64,000 nt of DNA from contig NZ_JXQD01000025.1 of assembly GCF_002100145.1 (NCBI RefSeq), positions 716,166 through 780,165 of the forward strand, given 5' to 3'. This document shows, one piece after another, positions 17,860 to 28,184 of this stretch. The translations under genes and the position numbers were made by a program. Each line of letters starts with the position of its first letter. Within the stretch, counting starts at the first letter, position 1. The notes under the pieces are model-generated. The model saw only the letters and a program-made list of their open reading frames with translations, was not told the origin of the DNA and ran no database searches. Source of the stretch: Vibrio sp. qd031 (GTDB lineage Bacteria; Pseudomonadota; Gammaproteobacteria; Enterobacterales; Vibrionaceae).

Positions 17860-20800
17860 GTGTCATCCCCCACATTTGAACAAAACTCCCCTAAAAGCCT
17901 AAGAAAAGCCCTATCTCAATGTATGATCCGAGACCGCTTTCGCTTGTCCAAGCGAATCCAAGGAGCGCAAAGAATTAAGGCTGAGGAGTCACGAAATGCT
18001 GTTTATGACCAAATAGCGCTCGATATCGCACGTTCAATGAGTGAGGTGCAATCGCGCCTTAATGCTCAGCCTGTAATTGACTATCCTCAGGACTTGCCCG
18101 TCAGTCAAAAGCGCGATGACATTGCCAAAGCCATTGAAGAGAATCAAGTTGTGATTGTGGCGGGCGAAACCGGTTCAGGCAAAACCACTCAGCTACCAAA
18201 GATTTGTGCACAGCTTGGCCGAGGCAAGTATGGTTTAATTGGCCATACTCAACCAAGACGTTTAGCCGCTCGTTCGGTTGCAAACCGTATTGCAGAAGAA
18301 ATGCATACACCGCTTGGCGAGTTTGTTGGCTATAAAGTTCGTTTTAACGATCAAGTCTCGGACAACACTCAGGTCAAGCTTATGACTGATGGTATTTTGT
18401 TGGCCGAGATTCAACATGATCGATTCTTGAATCAGTATGACACTATCATTATCGATGAAGCGCACGAAAGAAGCTTAAACATCGACTTTATCTTGGGCTA
18501 TCTTCGCAACCTGCTGCCTAAGAGACCGGACCTCAAAGTCATTATTACTTCGGCAACAATCGACCCGGAGCGCTTTTCAAAACACTTTAATAATGCACCG
18601 ATCATTGAAGTGTCTGGGCGAACTTACCCAGTAGAAACACGATATCGCCCACTCAATGGTGACGATGACTCAGAGCGAGACGTGCTAGAAGGCATCAATG
18701 ACGCCGTCGAAGAATTATGTCTGGAAGGTCAAGGCGACATTCTCGTGTTTTTGAATGGCGAACGAGAAATCAGAGATACAGCAGAGTCGCTTAATCGGTT
18801 GAAACTAAGAGACACAGAAGTGGTGCCACTGTATGCGCGGTTATCATCGGCAGAACAAAACAGAGTATTCCAATCCCATGCTGGTCGACGAATCATACTC
18901 AGTACTAACGTTGCGGAAACCAGTTTAACTGTACCTGGCATTAAGTATGTTGTTGATCCCGGTACCGCCCGTATTAGTCGCTATTCTTACCGCACTAAAG
19001 TGCAGCGATTACCTATTGAGGCCGTGTCGCAAGCCAGCGCCAATCAGAGGAAAGGGCGTTGTGGACGCGTGAGCGAAGGTATTTGCATTCGCTTGTACTC
19101 GGAAGAGGATTTTCTAAGCCGCCCTGAGTTTACAGACCCAGAAATTTTAAGAACCAACCTCGCATCAGTTATCTTACAAATGACGGCTTTGGGGTTAGGT
19201 GATATTCAAGCATTTCCGTTTGTTGAAGCGCCCGATAAGCGCAATATTTCTGACGGTGTTAGACTACTGGACGAGTTAGGCGCATTGCAAAAAAGTGATA
19301 ATAGCGGTGTCCATCGTCTGACCAAAATTGGTCGACAGCTTGCTCGCTTACCTATCGACCCGAGACTGGCTAGAATGGTATTGGCGGCACCAGCATTAGG
19401 CTGTTTGCACGAGATGATGGTGATCACGTCGGCATTGGCGATCCAAGATCCCCGTGAGCGTCCTTCAGATAAACAGCAATCAGCAGACGATAAACATCGA
19501 CGCTTTGCTGACAAAGAGTCTGACTTTATCGCATTTATTAACTTGTGGAATTATCTCAAAGAGCAGCAAAAGGCGCTTTCAGGTAATCAATTTAGAAAAC
19601 AGTGTAAACAAGACTATCTCAATTACCTACGTGTACGTGAATGGCAAGACGTTTACTTTCAAGTTTCCCAAGTAATGGGAGAGCTCGATTACAAACCCAA
19701 CAAATCGCCTGCGGACAATCAAACAATCCACGCTGCGCTCTTAGTAGGCTTGTTGTCGCACATTGGTGTTAAAGACCAAGAAAAGAATGAATATCAGGGT
19801 GCTCGCAACGCTCGCTTTAATATTTTCCCTGCATCGGGACTGTTTAAAAAGCAGCCCAAATGGATAATTGCAGCAGAGTTGGTTGAAACATCGCGCTTGT
19901 GGGGACGCATTGTTGCCAAGATTCAACCAGAATGGATAGAGCCCGTTGCAGGGCATCTGATTAAACGGAGTCACAGCGAGCCACATTGGTCGAAAAAACG
20001 CGCTCAAGTGATGGCCTATGAAAAAGTAACGCTTTATGGCATCCCTATTGTTGCTAAACGTCTAGTGAGCTATGGCAACATAGATCCGGTTGTTTCTCGA
20101 GAAATCTTTATTCGCTCTGCACTAGTCGAAGGAGACTGGGACAATAAGCATCCGTTTTTTAAAGCCAATATGAAGCTCATCAAAGAAGTTGAAGAACTTG
20201 AGCATAAATCGCGCCGTCGTGACATTTTGATTGACGACGAAGACCTCTATCTGTTTTACGATCAGCGTATCGCGACTGATGTCGTGTCTGGCAAGCACTT
20301 TGATAGCTGGTGGAAAAAGACTCAGCAATCATCACCCGAGCTGCTTAACTTTGAAAAGCAGGCACTGTTCAAAGGTGATGCCTCTCATATTACCGACTTA
20401 GACTACCCTAATTTTTGGTATCAAGGTGGCTTGAAACTTAAGTTGAGTTATCAGTTTGAACCTGGTCAAGACAGTGATGGTGTAACGGTACATATCCCGC
20501 TACCTATTCTTAATCAGGTCACGCAAGACGGTTTTGATTGGCAAATCCCAGGTCTTCGCGAAGAATTGATCATTGCGCTAATAAAGTCTTTGCCAAAAAC
20601 ATTAAGACGAAATTTTGTACCTGCGCCGAACTATGCGCAAGCATTCTTAGCGCGTATCGAACCGATGCAGATGCCGTTATTAGATGCACTGGAAAAAGAA
20701 CTGCGCCGCATGACGGGGGTAGAAGTGCTTCGTGAGGACTGGAAGTTAGATCAAATTCCTGAACATTTAAGAATTACCTATCGAGCTGTCGATCATCGCA

Positions 20801-21759
20801 ATAGAAAGCTCAAAGAACACACAGATATTTTTGAGTTAAAAGAGAGTTTAAAAGAAAAAGTTCAGCAAACCTTGTCAAAAGTTGCCGACGATGACATTGA
20901 GCAAAGCGATTTACACACATGGAGTTTTGGCGAGCTACCAGAAGTGTATCAACAAAAGCGTGGTGGCTTTAAAGTTAAAGCGTTTCCAGCGATTGTCGAC
21001 GACAAGAACAGTGTTTCTATCAAACTATTTGAAACAAAAGCAGAGCAGCAACAGGTTATGCAGCAGGGACAACGCCGATTGTTGCTACTTAATGTCCCGT
21101 CGCCAATCAAATACTTACATACCAATTTACCGAATAAGTCAAAACTGGGGCTGTACTTTAATCCGTATGGAAAGGTCATGGATTTGATTGATGATTGTAT
21201 TGCCTGTGGTGTGGATAAACTCATTGCACAGCATGGAGGTTTGGTTTGGGAGTCGGAGTCTTTTGACCGTCTTAAAGAAACGGTCAGAGGCGAGTTAGGC
21301 GATACGGTAGTTGAAATAGCCCAGCAAGTCGAAACTATTTTAACCATGGCTTTTGGGATCAATAAAAAACTGAAGGGGAGAGTGGATCTTTCAATGGCAT
21401 TTGCACTTTCTGACATCAAAGCGCAATTAGAAGGGCTAATTTACAAAGGCTTTGCGACAGATTGTGGTTGGGAGAAGTTGCCTGATATTCTACGATATAT
21501 GAAGGCTCTAGAGAAACGTCTAGAAAAACTCCCTATTGATCCAACAAAAGATAGACTACACATGTTAAAGATAGAGTCGGTCAATACCGCTTATAAAGAA
21601 TTGCTGAACAAAATTCCAAAGGGGATGGCAGTGCCTGAAGAGGCAAAAACTATCCGTTGGATGATAGAAGAACTGCGCGTGAGCTATTTTGCACAGCAAT
21701 TGGGTACGCCATTTCCGATTTCTGACAAACGTATTTTTAACGCTATTTCGGAGTTATAG
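17860..21759 (+). CDS. hrpA: HrpA, DEAH-box ATP-dependent RNA helicase
   Basis: A 1299-residue helicase; in E. coli HrpA rescues stalled or collided ribosomes and processes mRNA. Walker A GETGSGKTTQ is near residues 101-110 and the DEAH box IIDEAHERSLN near 198-208. SAT follows as ITSATI, and the helicase C motif QRKGRCGRV is near 390. The long C-terminal HrpA-specific region (DUF3418-type) starts after about residue 700. Length matches E. coli HrpA (1300). The start is GTG at 17860 with GGAAGG 6 bases upstream. It is a single-gene unit by spacing. Confidence 0.97.
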   Translation: MSSPTFEQNSPKSLRKALSQCMIRDRFRLSKRIQGAQRIKAEESRNAVYDQIALDIARSMSEVQSRLNAQPVIDYPQDLPVSQKRDDIAKAIEENQVVIVAGETGSGKTTQLPKICAQLGRGKYGLIGHTQPRRLAARSVANRIAEEMHTPLGEFVGYKVRFNDQVSDNTQVKLMTDGILLAEIQHDRFLNQYDTIIIDEAHERSLNIDFILGYLRNLLPKRPDLKVIITSATIDPERFSKHFNNAPIIEVSGRTYPVETRYRPLNGDDDSERDVLEGINDAVEELCLEGQGDILVFLNGEREIRDTAESLNRLKLRDTEVVPLYARLSSAEQNRVFQSHAGRRIILSTNVAETSLTVPGIKYVVDPGTARISRYSYRTKVQRLPIEAVSQASANQRKGRCGRVSEGICIRLYSEEDFLSRPEFTDPEILRTNLASVILQMTALGLGDIQAFPFVEAPDKRNISDGVRLLDELGALQKSDNSGVHRLTKIGRQLARLPIDPRLARMVLAAPALGCLHEMMVITSALAIQDPRERPSDKQQSADDKHRRFADKESDFIAFINLWNYLKEQQKALSGNQFRKQCKQDYLNYLRVREWQDVYFQVSQVMGELDYKPNKSPADNQTIHAALLVGLLSHIGVKDQEKNEYQGARNARFNIFPASGLFKKQPKWIIAAELVETSRLWGRIVAKIQPEWIEPVAGHLIKRSHSEPHWSKKRAQVMAYEKVTLYGIPIVAKRLVSYGNIDPVVSREIFIRSALVEGDWDNKHPFFKANMKLIKEVEELEHKSRRRDILIDDEDLYLFYDQRIATDVVSGKHFDSWWKKTQQSSPELLNFEKQALFKGDASHITDLDYPNFWYQGGLKLKLSYQFEPGQDSDGVTVHIPLPILNQVTQDGFDWQIPGLREELIIALIKSLPKTLRRNFVPAPNYAQAFLARIEPMQMPLLDALEKELRRMTGVEVLREDWKLDQIPEHLRITYRAVDHRNRKLKEHTDIFELKESLKEKVQQTLSKVADDDIEQSDLHTWSFGELPEVYQQKRGGFKVKAFPAIVDDKNSVSIKLFETKAEQQQVMQQGQRRLLLLNVPSPIKYLHTNLPNKSKLGLYFNPYGKVMDLIDDCIACGVDKLIAQHGGLVWESESFDRLKETVRGELGDTVVEIAQQVETILTMAFGINKKLKGRVDLSMAFALSDIKAQLEGLIYKGFATDCGWEKLPDILRYMKALEKRLEKLPIDPTKDRLHMLKIESVNTAYKELLNKIPKGMAVPEEAKTIRWMIEELRVSYFAQQLGTPFPISDKRIFNAISEL

Positions 21760-21867
21760 TAAAATATGGCGATTTTTAAGTCACTTAGACTGACAACTAT
21801 TGATTGCCGATGCTAAGCTCTGGTTAGATGGCCAAATATTTGCATAATACTGTTTAAAGCTCAAAGA

Positions 21868-21887
21868 GCGGCAATGTAAATTGCCGC
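21868..21887 (+). promoter_or_regulatory. 5'-UTR stem-loop with GUAA tetraloop
   Basis: Perfect 8-bp stem GCGGCAAT / ATTGCCGC closed by GUAA, a GNRA tetraloop. It ends 25 bases before the ATG of the small outer-membrane barrel. Stable 5'-UTR hairpins protect ompA-type mRNAs in enterics, so an mRNA stability role is possible. Confidence 0.6.
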
Positions 21888-21912
21888 ATGGAAATATCCA
21901 AAAGGAAATATA

Positions 21913-22398
21913 ATGAAAAAGACACTTCTTGCTCTTGCTCTAGTAGGTACTTCAACGTTCGCAATGGCTGACGCATGGCTTTACGGCGGCGCTAACATTG
22001 GTCAAGCTGGTTTTGATAGCGACAGTGCAACAACAACTGGCCTTCACATTGGTACTGGCATTCTTCCAATTATTGGTGTTGAAGCAGGTTACCAAAATCA
22101 CGGTAGCGCAGGCTTCTCTGACTTTGATGTCGATTCTTCATCGTCGTTGTACTTGGCCATTAAACCAAGCATTGACTTTGGTCCACTGCACATTTACGGT
22201 CGTCTTGGCGCTCACACCTACGACCTAGCAGGTACTGCCGGCTTTACCGACGAAGATGGCTACGACATCATGTATGGTGTTGGTGCTGAATACTTTGTTT
22301 TTTCTATGGTATCAATCGGTGCGGGCTACCAGAATTTCGCCATGGGTGATCGTAACGTAGACAGCTTCACTCTGAACGCGACAGTTCATATTTTCTAA
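21913..22398 (+). CDS. Small outer-membrane beta-barrel protein
   Basis: A 161-residue exported protein with signal peptide MKKTLLALALVGTSTFAMADA (cleavage about residue 20). The mature part has about eight amphipathic strands rich in G, Y and alternating hydrophobics (LYGGANIGQAGF, LHIYGRLGAHTY, SIGAGYQNFAMG). It ends in TVHIF, matching the terminal-phenylalanine signal for BAM insertion. It fits the eight-stranded OmpA-barrel/porin superfamily, but there is no peptidoglycan domain. AAGGAAATATA gives a good ribosome site. A GNRA hairpin lies in the leader and a terminator follows. Confidence 0.8.
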   Translation: MKKTLLALALVGTSTFAMADAWLYGGANIGQAGFDSDSATTTGLHIGTGILPIIGVEAGYQNHGSAGFSDFDVDSSSSLYLAIKPSIDFGPLHIYGRLGAHTYDLAGTAGFTDEDGYDIMYGVGAEYFVFSMVSIGAGYQNFAMGDRNVDSFTLNATVHIF

Positions 22399-22416
22399 TA
22401 CGATTTCTCGACGTAC

Positions 22417-22442
22417 AAAAAAGCCCCGAAAGGGGCTTTTTT
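22417..22442. terminator. Bidirectional intrinsic terminator
   Basis: Stem AAAGCCCC / GGGGCTTT flanked by A and T runs, between the beta-barrel gene (+) and cydC (-). Confidence 0.88.
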
Positions 22443-22462
22443 ATTGCGTGTATGATTTAGAG

Positions 22463-24190
22463 TTAGAGTGCTTCGGTAAGGCGCTTAAATCGACCGTTTT
22501 GCTTCAGTAGGTACCTAAAGTCACCTTGCTCTACGATCTGTCCAGACTCCATCATTACAATATTGTCCATGGTATGTAGGTTGGATAGTCTATGGGTAAT
22601 GAACAACGCCGTTTTGTTTTTACAATGATCGGTAATGAGATCGAGCATCTTCTTTTCTGTCGACTTATCAAGTCCTTCAGTTGCTTCATCTAAAATCACC
22701 AGTTTACCAGTGTGAAGAAGCATCCTCGCCAGCCCAATACGACGCTTTTCACCGCCAGATAACTGGCGCCCACCGTCGCCAAGCCACTGTTCTAGGCCTG
22801 TGTCATCGAGTAAATGCGATAGCTCTACCTTGTGTAATGCGTCTGCGAGTTGCTCATCATTAGCTTTGTTGTTGGCTATAGTGAGATTGTTACGCAAACT
22901 ATCATTAAGAATGTCAACACGCTGGCTCACTACAGAGGTCGATGCTCTTAACACGTCTTCTGGGATTTGACGCAGCGATACACCATTAAAAACTATCTCT
23001 CCGGAATCGCAATCCCAGCTGCGAGTGAGCAGTTGTGCTAGTGTTGACTTGCCACAGCCTGTTTTGCCCAATAACGCAGTTTTGCTGCCGGCAGGCAATG
23101 TTAAATTGATCTGCTGGAGTACAGGGCGTTCCGAATATTGAAAACTTAGGTTGCTGATTTGAACATCTAACGAACGAGAAGACAGCGGTTGAGCCTTTGC
23201 TTCATCATCCAAAAAGGTCACTTCTGGCGATGCTTCCGTTATTTGATTCAATCTCTTCGCCGAAGTGAGAGTTTGACCTAAAAATTGAAACGCCCCTGCT
23301 ATAGGGATTAACAGCTCCATGCTAGACAGTGCGGCAAACACGATCAAAGCGGTAATCGGTGTTGCAGGCTCCCCGTGATAGCCATTTAGTCCTAAATAGA
23401 GGATACCCAGTAACGTAACACCATTTACTAGCATGAGTAACGAGCTCGCTAATGCACTGATTCGAGCATGATAGAACTGGTGTTCAATAAGCTTGCTTTG
23501 CTGCACAATAAATTGCTTATAGCGTTTGTTTTCGCCACCATAAATTAGTAGCTCCGAGTGCGCACTTATGTAATCGATCAGCGTCGTTCGAAGCCTCGCT
23601 TTGGTTAGAGTGAGTTGCTCACCGTTGTGCTTTCCCAGTTTATAAAAGAGGGGAGGCCAAATAACCAGTACCGCAACAAGGGTAGCGCCTAGCCAAAGTC
23701 CAGAGGCTGTATCAAACCAGGCTACAATGAGTGAGAGCAATACAATACCGATAAGGCTCTGTGCAATGGGGCTGACCAGCCTTAAATAGATATGGTCCAT
23801 CGCTTCGACATCAGCGGTGATTCTATTTAGTAAGTCAGCGTCGCGAAGAGTGGCATTTTTTCGTGGAAAAAGTGGGATCATGCGTTTGAAAAATCGAACA
23901 CGAAGATCCGTCAGCAATTTGAAGGTGGCATCATGAGTGATCACACGCTCACCCCAACGTCCCGCAGTTCGACTAATTGCAAGTCCTCTAACCGCAGCAC
24001 CAGGTAGCATGTAATTAAATGTTTGGCGTGCAATGGTTAAACCTGCAACCGCAGATGCAGATAGAAACCAACCTGATACAGTTAACAATCCAACAGAGGC
24101 GAGAAGCGTGAGCAATCCAATCAGTGAACCAATGGTTAGATGGAACCAATGCTTCTTGTACAGCTGGAAGTAAGGTTTAAGATCACCCAT
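22463..24190 (-). CDS. cydC: CydC, subunit of the thiol exporter required for cytochrome bd
   Basis: A 575-residue half ABC transporter. CydDC exports cysteine/glutathione to the periplasm (heme transport has also been proposed) and is needed to assemble cytochrome bd. Six transmembrane helices occupy the first 310 residues. The ATPase has Walker A LLGKTGCGKSTL, signature LSGGEKRRIG, Walker B LVILDEATEG and an H-loop in ITHRLS. The ATG overlaps the end of cydD by 8 bases, as usual for this operon, and CydC is the last gene before a bidirectional terminator. Confidence 0.95.
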   Translation of the reverse strand: MGDLKPYFQLYKKHWFHLTIGSLIGLLTLLASVGLLTVSGWFLSASAVAGLTIARQTFNYMLPGAAVRGLAISRTAGRWGERVITHDATFKLLTDLRVRFFKRMIPLFPRKNATLRDADLLNRITADVEAMDHIYLRLVSPIAQSLIGIVLLSLIVAWFDTASGLWLGATLVAVLVIWPPLFYKLGKHNGEQLTLTKARLRTTLIDYISAHSELLIYGGENKRYKQFIVQQSKLIEHQFYHARISALASSLLMLVNGVTLLGILYLGLNGYHGEPATPITALIVFAALSSMELLIPIAGAFQFLGQTLTSAKRLNQITEASPEVTFLDDEAKAQPLSSRSLDVQISNLSFQYSERPVLQQINLTLPAGSKTALLGKTGCGKSTLAQLLTRSWDCDSGEIVFNGVSLRQIPEDVLRASTSVVSQRVDILNDSLRNNLTIANNKANDEQLADALHKVELSHLLDDTGLEQWLGDGGRQLSGGEKRRIGLARMLLHTGKLVILDEATEGLDKSTEKKMLDLITDHCKNKTALFITHRLSNLHTMDNIVMMESGQIVEQGDFRYLLKQNGRFKRLTEAL

Positions 24191-25967
24191 CTAAATTCTC
24201 CTTATCGTCTAATGACAAGTACTGAGCATCGCTTAACATTTGATGAAATGCGCCTTCCTGTTTAACCAGTTCGGCGTATGAACCTTGTTCGACAATCTGC
24301 CCCTTTTCCATTACCAGTACGCGATCTACAGTGGAAAGCGCGGAGAGTTGGTGAGTGATCATCAGTGTTGTCTTATGCTGTGTCACCTGTGAAAGAGAAT
24401 CAAAAATGAGCGCTTCACTGGTAGAGTCCAAGCTCGCGGTAGGCTCGTCTATGATCCACAGTTGGCCTTGTTGGAGAATGGCGCGTGCTAGAGCAAGTCG
24501 TTGAGCTTGGCCTACAGATAAGCCGCCCATCTGGTCTTCTATTTGATAATTTAAACCGAGCGTTTGAACAAATTCATCACTGTGTGATTGATGCAGTGCG
24601 TGTTGAATCTGCTGATCCGAGTAGGAATGGTCGCCCAAGTTAAGGTTTTCTAACAAGGTACCGTGAAGCAACATTGGGTTTTGACCAACCCAACTGATGC
24701 ATTGGTGCCAACTGGCCGCTTGAATGGTTTTTAGTTCAATACCATTCACTTTCAAACTGCCTTTGTAAGGTAAAAAGCCGAGTACTGCATTGACTAAGCT
24801 CGTTTTACCGGCACCACTATGCCCGACAAGCGCAATACTTTCTCCTTGCTCTACCGAGACGGTAATGGGTCCGACTAAATGGGTCCCATCTTGAGCGGTA
24901 ACAATGAGTTCTTTCGCTTCAATCTGCAACGACTCAGTGGATGAAACTTGAGTGGTCGATTGTGACTCATCAACAGCAATATTTAGAAACTCAACCAGTG
25001 ATTCGGCAGCGCCAATGGCTTGTTGCTTTGCGTGATAATAAGCACCAAGATCGCGCAGTGGTTGGTAAAACTCTGGGGCAAGGATGAGTATGAATAAGCC
25101 AGTGAATAACGTCAGTGGCAAGCCATAGTTACCGAAATTGAGCTCACCAATAAATGAAAACCCAAAATACACCGCGGTAATTGCGATGGATACTGAGGTA
25201 AAAAACTCGAGAACTGCCGAGGATAAAAAGGCAATTTTTAGCACGCTCATGGTGCGCTTTCGAAACACTTCTGATGCCGCGTTAAGCTGTTCAACTTGTT
25301 GATCAGCTTGATTAAACAAGCGTATGGTAGTTAACGCTTGTAGGCGGTCATAAAAGTGACCTGACAAACGTTGCAACGCCTTAAAGTTTTTCCGATTTGC
25401 TTCAGCGGCCTTCTTACCGACTAACGCCATAAAAAGCGGAACAAGAGGTGCAGTGAGTAGGAAAATAACGCCAGCTGCCCAGTTTTGCGGGAATACCACA
25501 ATGAGGATCATTAGTGGCACAGCGCCCGCCAAAGTCATTTGGGGAAGATACTTAGCAAAGTAGTCTTGCATCTCTTCCACTTGCTCTAAAATGAGCGTTG
25601 CCCAAGCGCCTGCTTGCTTCTGTTGGATATACGCAGGACCGAGTTGGCGTACTTTATCGAGCACAAGCTGCCTGATATACACTCTAATATGAGCCCCGGC
25701 TTTGAACCCAGCGATTTCTTTCACATAGGTTGCCATCGAGCGCACAATGAGAGCAGCGATGAGACCAATAATAGGAGAGGTCAGTTGCTCTAATGGTGTA
25801 GCTTCGATAATAGCTGAATGTAAAAGAGTCGCAATAAACGCTGCTTGAGCAATAACGGCGACTGTCGATACAAGCCCCGTTACTATCGATAGCATCATCC
25901 ATTGCTGAGCATGTTTAGATTGTAACTTTAACCAATTACGAAGAGATTTTTGAGTGTGCTTGTCCAT
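24183..25967 (-). CDS. cydD: CydD, partner subunit of CydC
   Basis: A 594-residue half ABC transporter forming the CydDC heterodimer. Six N-terminal helices are followed by Walker A LVGHSGAGKTSL, signature LSVGQAQRLA and Walker B WIIDEPTASLD. The start is ATG 25967 (MDKHTQKSL) with GGAA upstream; an in-frame TTG at 25982 is a less likely start, and the length then matches E. coli (588). A 7-bp inverted repeat lies just before the start. trxB is 97 bases upstream on the same strand, the E. coli order. Confidence 0.95.
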   Translation of the reverse strand: MDKHTQKSLRNWLKLQSKHAQQWMMLSIVTGLVSTVAVIAQAAFIATLLHSAIIEATPLEQLTSPIIGLIAALIVRSMATYVKEIAGFKAGAHIRVYIRQLVLDKVRQLGPAYIQQKQAGAWATLILEQVEEMQDYFAKYLPQMTLAGAVPLMILIVVFPQNWAAGVIFLLTAPLVPLFMALVGKKAAEANRKNFKALQRLSGHFYDRLQALTTIRLFNQADQQVEQLNAASEVFRKRTMSVLKIAFLSSAVLEFFTSVSIAITAVYFGFSFIGELNFGNYGLPLTLFTGLFILILAPEFYQPLRDLGAYYHAKQQAIGAAESLVEFLNIAVDESQSTTQVSSTESLQIEAKELIVTAQDGTHLVGPITVSVEQGESIALVGHSGAGKTSLVNAVLGFLPYKGSLKVNGIELKTIQAASWHQCISWVGQNPMLLHGTLLENLNLGDHSYSDQQIQHALHQSHSDEFVQTLGLNYQIEDQMGGLSVGQAQRLALARAILQQGQLWIIDEPTASLDSTSEALIFDSLSQVTQHKTTLMITHQLSALSTVDRVLVMEKGQIVEQGSYAELVKQEGAFHQMLSDAQYLSLDDKENLDG

Positions 25968-25979
25968 GCAGATTCCATA

Positions 25980-26000
25980 CAATCTATGTGGTATAGATTG
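25980..26000. repeat. Inverted repeat at cydD start
   Basis: CAATCTA and TAGATTG are perfect 7-bp arms around a 7-base spacer, 12 bases before the cydD ATG. It could be a regulator site or an mRNA hairpin upstream of the ribosome site. Confidence 0.5.
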
Positions 26001-26064
26001 CTGAGGTAATAATTAAGTGACAGGTCAATGATTGGAGCGCCAGAATTAACTGACGCCCTCATTA

Positions 26065-27093
<1,029 letters not shown>

Positions 27094-27119
27094 TTAAGTT
27101 GCGGCGATCACAACAAAAA

Positions 27120-27851
27120 TCAATCCTGTTGGGGCACCTTTTTTTCCGGCTCAGGATTGTTGAGCAACTCGATGATAGGCTCTTTGTCGCCTAAAAAACG
27201 AGGTTGAGTATGAATGATATTGATGTCCAAAAATGCTTTTGTGCGGGCAAATATTTCTCGAAACCTCACGTTATACCAATGCGTAGGGGTCGGGGCTTTA
27301 ACTCCTAGGCAATAAGCATCGATTTTTATGTGGTTAGCAATATAAAGTGCGCGATAGCAATGAAATGTTTGAGTCACGATAATCATTTCGTCTACATCGA
27401 ATATCGATTGAGCGCGCACAATAGAGTCTAGTGTTCTAAATCCTGCATAATCTAAAAAGATCACTGACTCAGGAATACCCGCTTTCAATAAATCTCGTTT
27501 CATTGTCCAGGGTTCATTATACGAGCGGTGAGCGTTGTCGCCACTTAATAAGAAGCCTTTGACTTTACCTTGTTGGTAGAGCTCGATCGCCGACTCAATA
27601 CGAAAGGTATAGTAAGGGTTGAGTGACTTGCCAATGTACTTACTGGTTCCCAATACGAGAGCGACAGGGGCGAGCGGTGCATCAACGACTTTCGACACAA
27701 TTTTATTTTTAGCTTTGTGAGCAATCCATTGATCAACTCCGACAACAAAACCAGTCGCTAATGCAGCAAGTACCAATCCACCGATAAGTAGCGATCGGAC
27801 TGTACGAGCGAGCCAATTGAGCAGTGAACGAGGAGGTGTGCGACCAATCAC
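27120..27851 (-). CDS. sanA: SanA/YdcF-like inner-membrane protein (DUF218)
   Basis: A 243-residue protein with one N-terminal membrane helix (SLLIGGLVLAALATGFVVGV) and a DUF218 domain facing the periplasm. The domain carries VLGTSKY, LLSGDNAH and the IIVTQTFHCYRAL motif. It resembles E. coli SanA (239 aa), linked to vancomycin exclusion and the envelope barrier. I prefer the GTG start at 27851, 1 base after the DUF3392 stop, with AGGTG six bases upstream; an ATG at 27884 inside the upstream gene would add 11 residues. Confidence 0.85.
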   Translation of the reverse strand: MIGRTPPRSLLNWLARTVRSLLIGGLVLAALATGFVVGVDQWIAHKAKNKIVSKVVDAPLAPVALVLGTSKYIGKSLNPYYTFRIESAIELYQQGKVKGFLLSGDNAHRSYNEPWTMKRDLLKAGIPESVIFLDYAGFRTLDSIVRAQSIFDVDEMIIVTQTFHCYRALYIANHIKIDAYCLGVKAPTPTHWYNVRFREIFARTKAFLDINIIHTQPRFLGDKEPIIELLNNPEPEKKVPQQD

Positions 27852-27852
27852 G

Positions 27853-28173
27853 TTACACCTGTCTGTTTCGTTGCGCCCAAACACCGATCACTAAAAAGCT
27901 TCCGCAGATAACACTGACTAACCAGTTCGAATTAAGCGCCGCGAGTTGTCGAGCGAGAAAAGGGGATAGGTGAACAATAAGCAGGCCGTAGCCAAAAGCG
28001 TTAATCAATACAAACGTGAGTGTTCTGACCACAAAATTGTGGCCACGCATTACACCGCGAACAAAACGGTTGATATCGTTGCCCGCTATCACGAGCGTAC
28101 AGGCAACGAGTGAAATCGCGATTTCCGACAAGTACGGTCTTAACAGCTGTGCAAAACTATTGATTACATCCAT
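27853..28173 (-). CDS. DUF3392 membrane protein
   Basis: A 106-residue inner-membrane protein with about three helices (ISLVACTLVIAG, VLINAFGYGLLIVHL, LVSVICGSFLVIGVW) and the GNDINRFVRGVMRGHNFVVRTL loop I associate with DUF3392, a gammaproteobacterial family without known function. It sits 11 bases downstream of maeA and directly upstream of sanA, so the three probably share a transcript. Confidence 0.8.
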   Translation of the reverse strand: MDVINSFAQLLRPYLSEIAISLVACTLVIAGNDINRFVRGVMRGHNFVVRTLTFVLINAFGYGLLIVHLSPFLARQLAALNSNWLVSVICGSFLVIGVWAQRNRQV

Positions 28174-28184
28174 GTACTAACAAC

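Noticed and set aside
26030..26064. Hairpin after trxB
   Set aside because: GCGTCAG / CTGGCGC forms a stem, but no U-tract follows; cydDC continues downstream, so it was not called a terminator.
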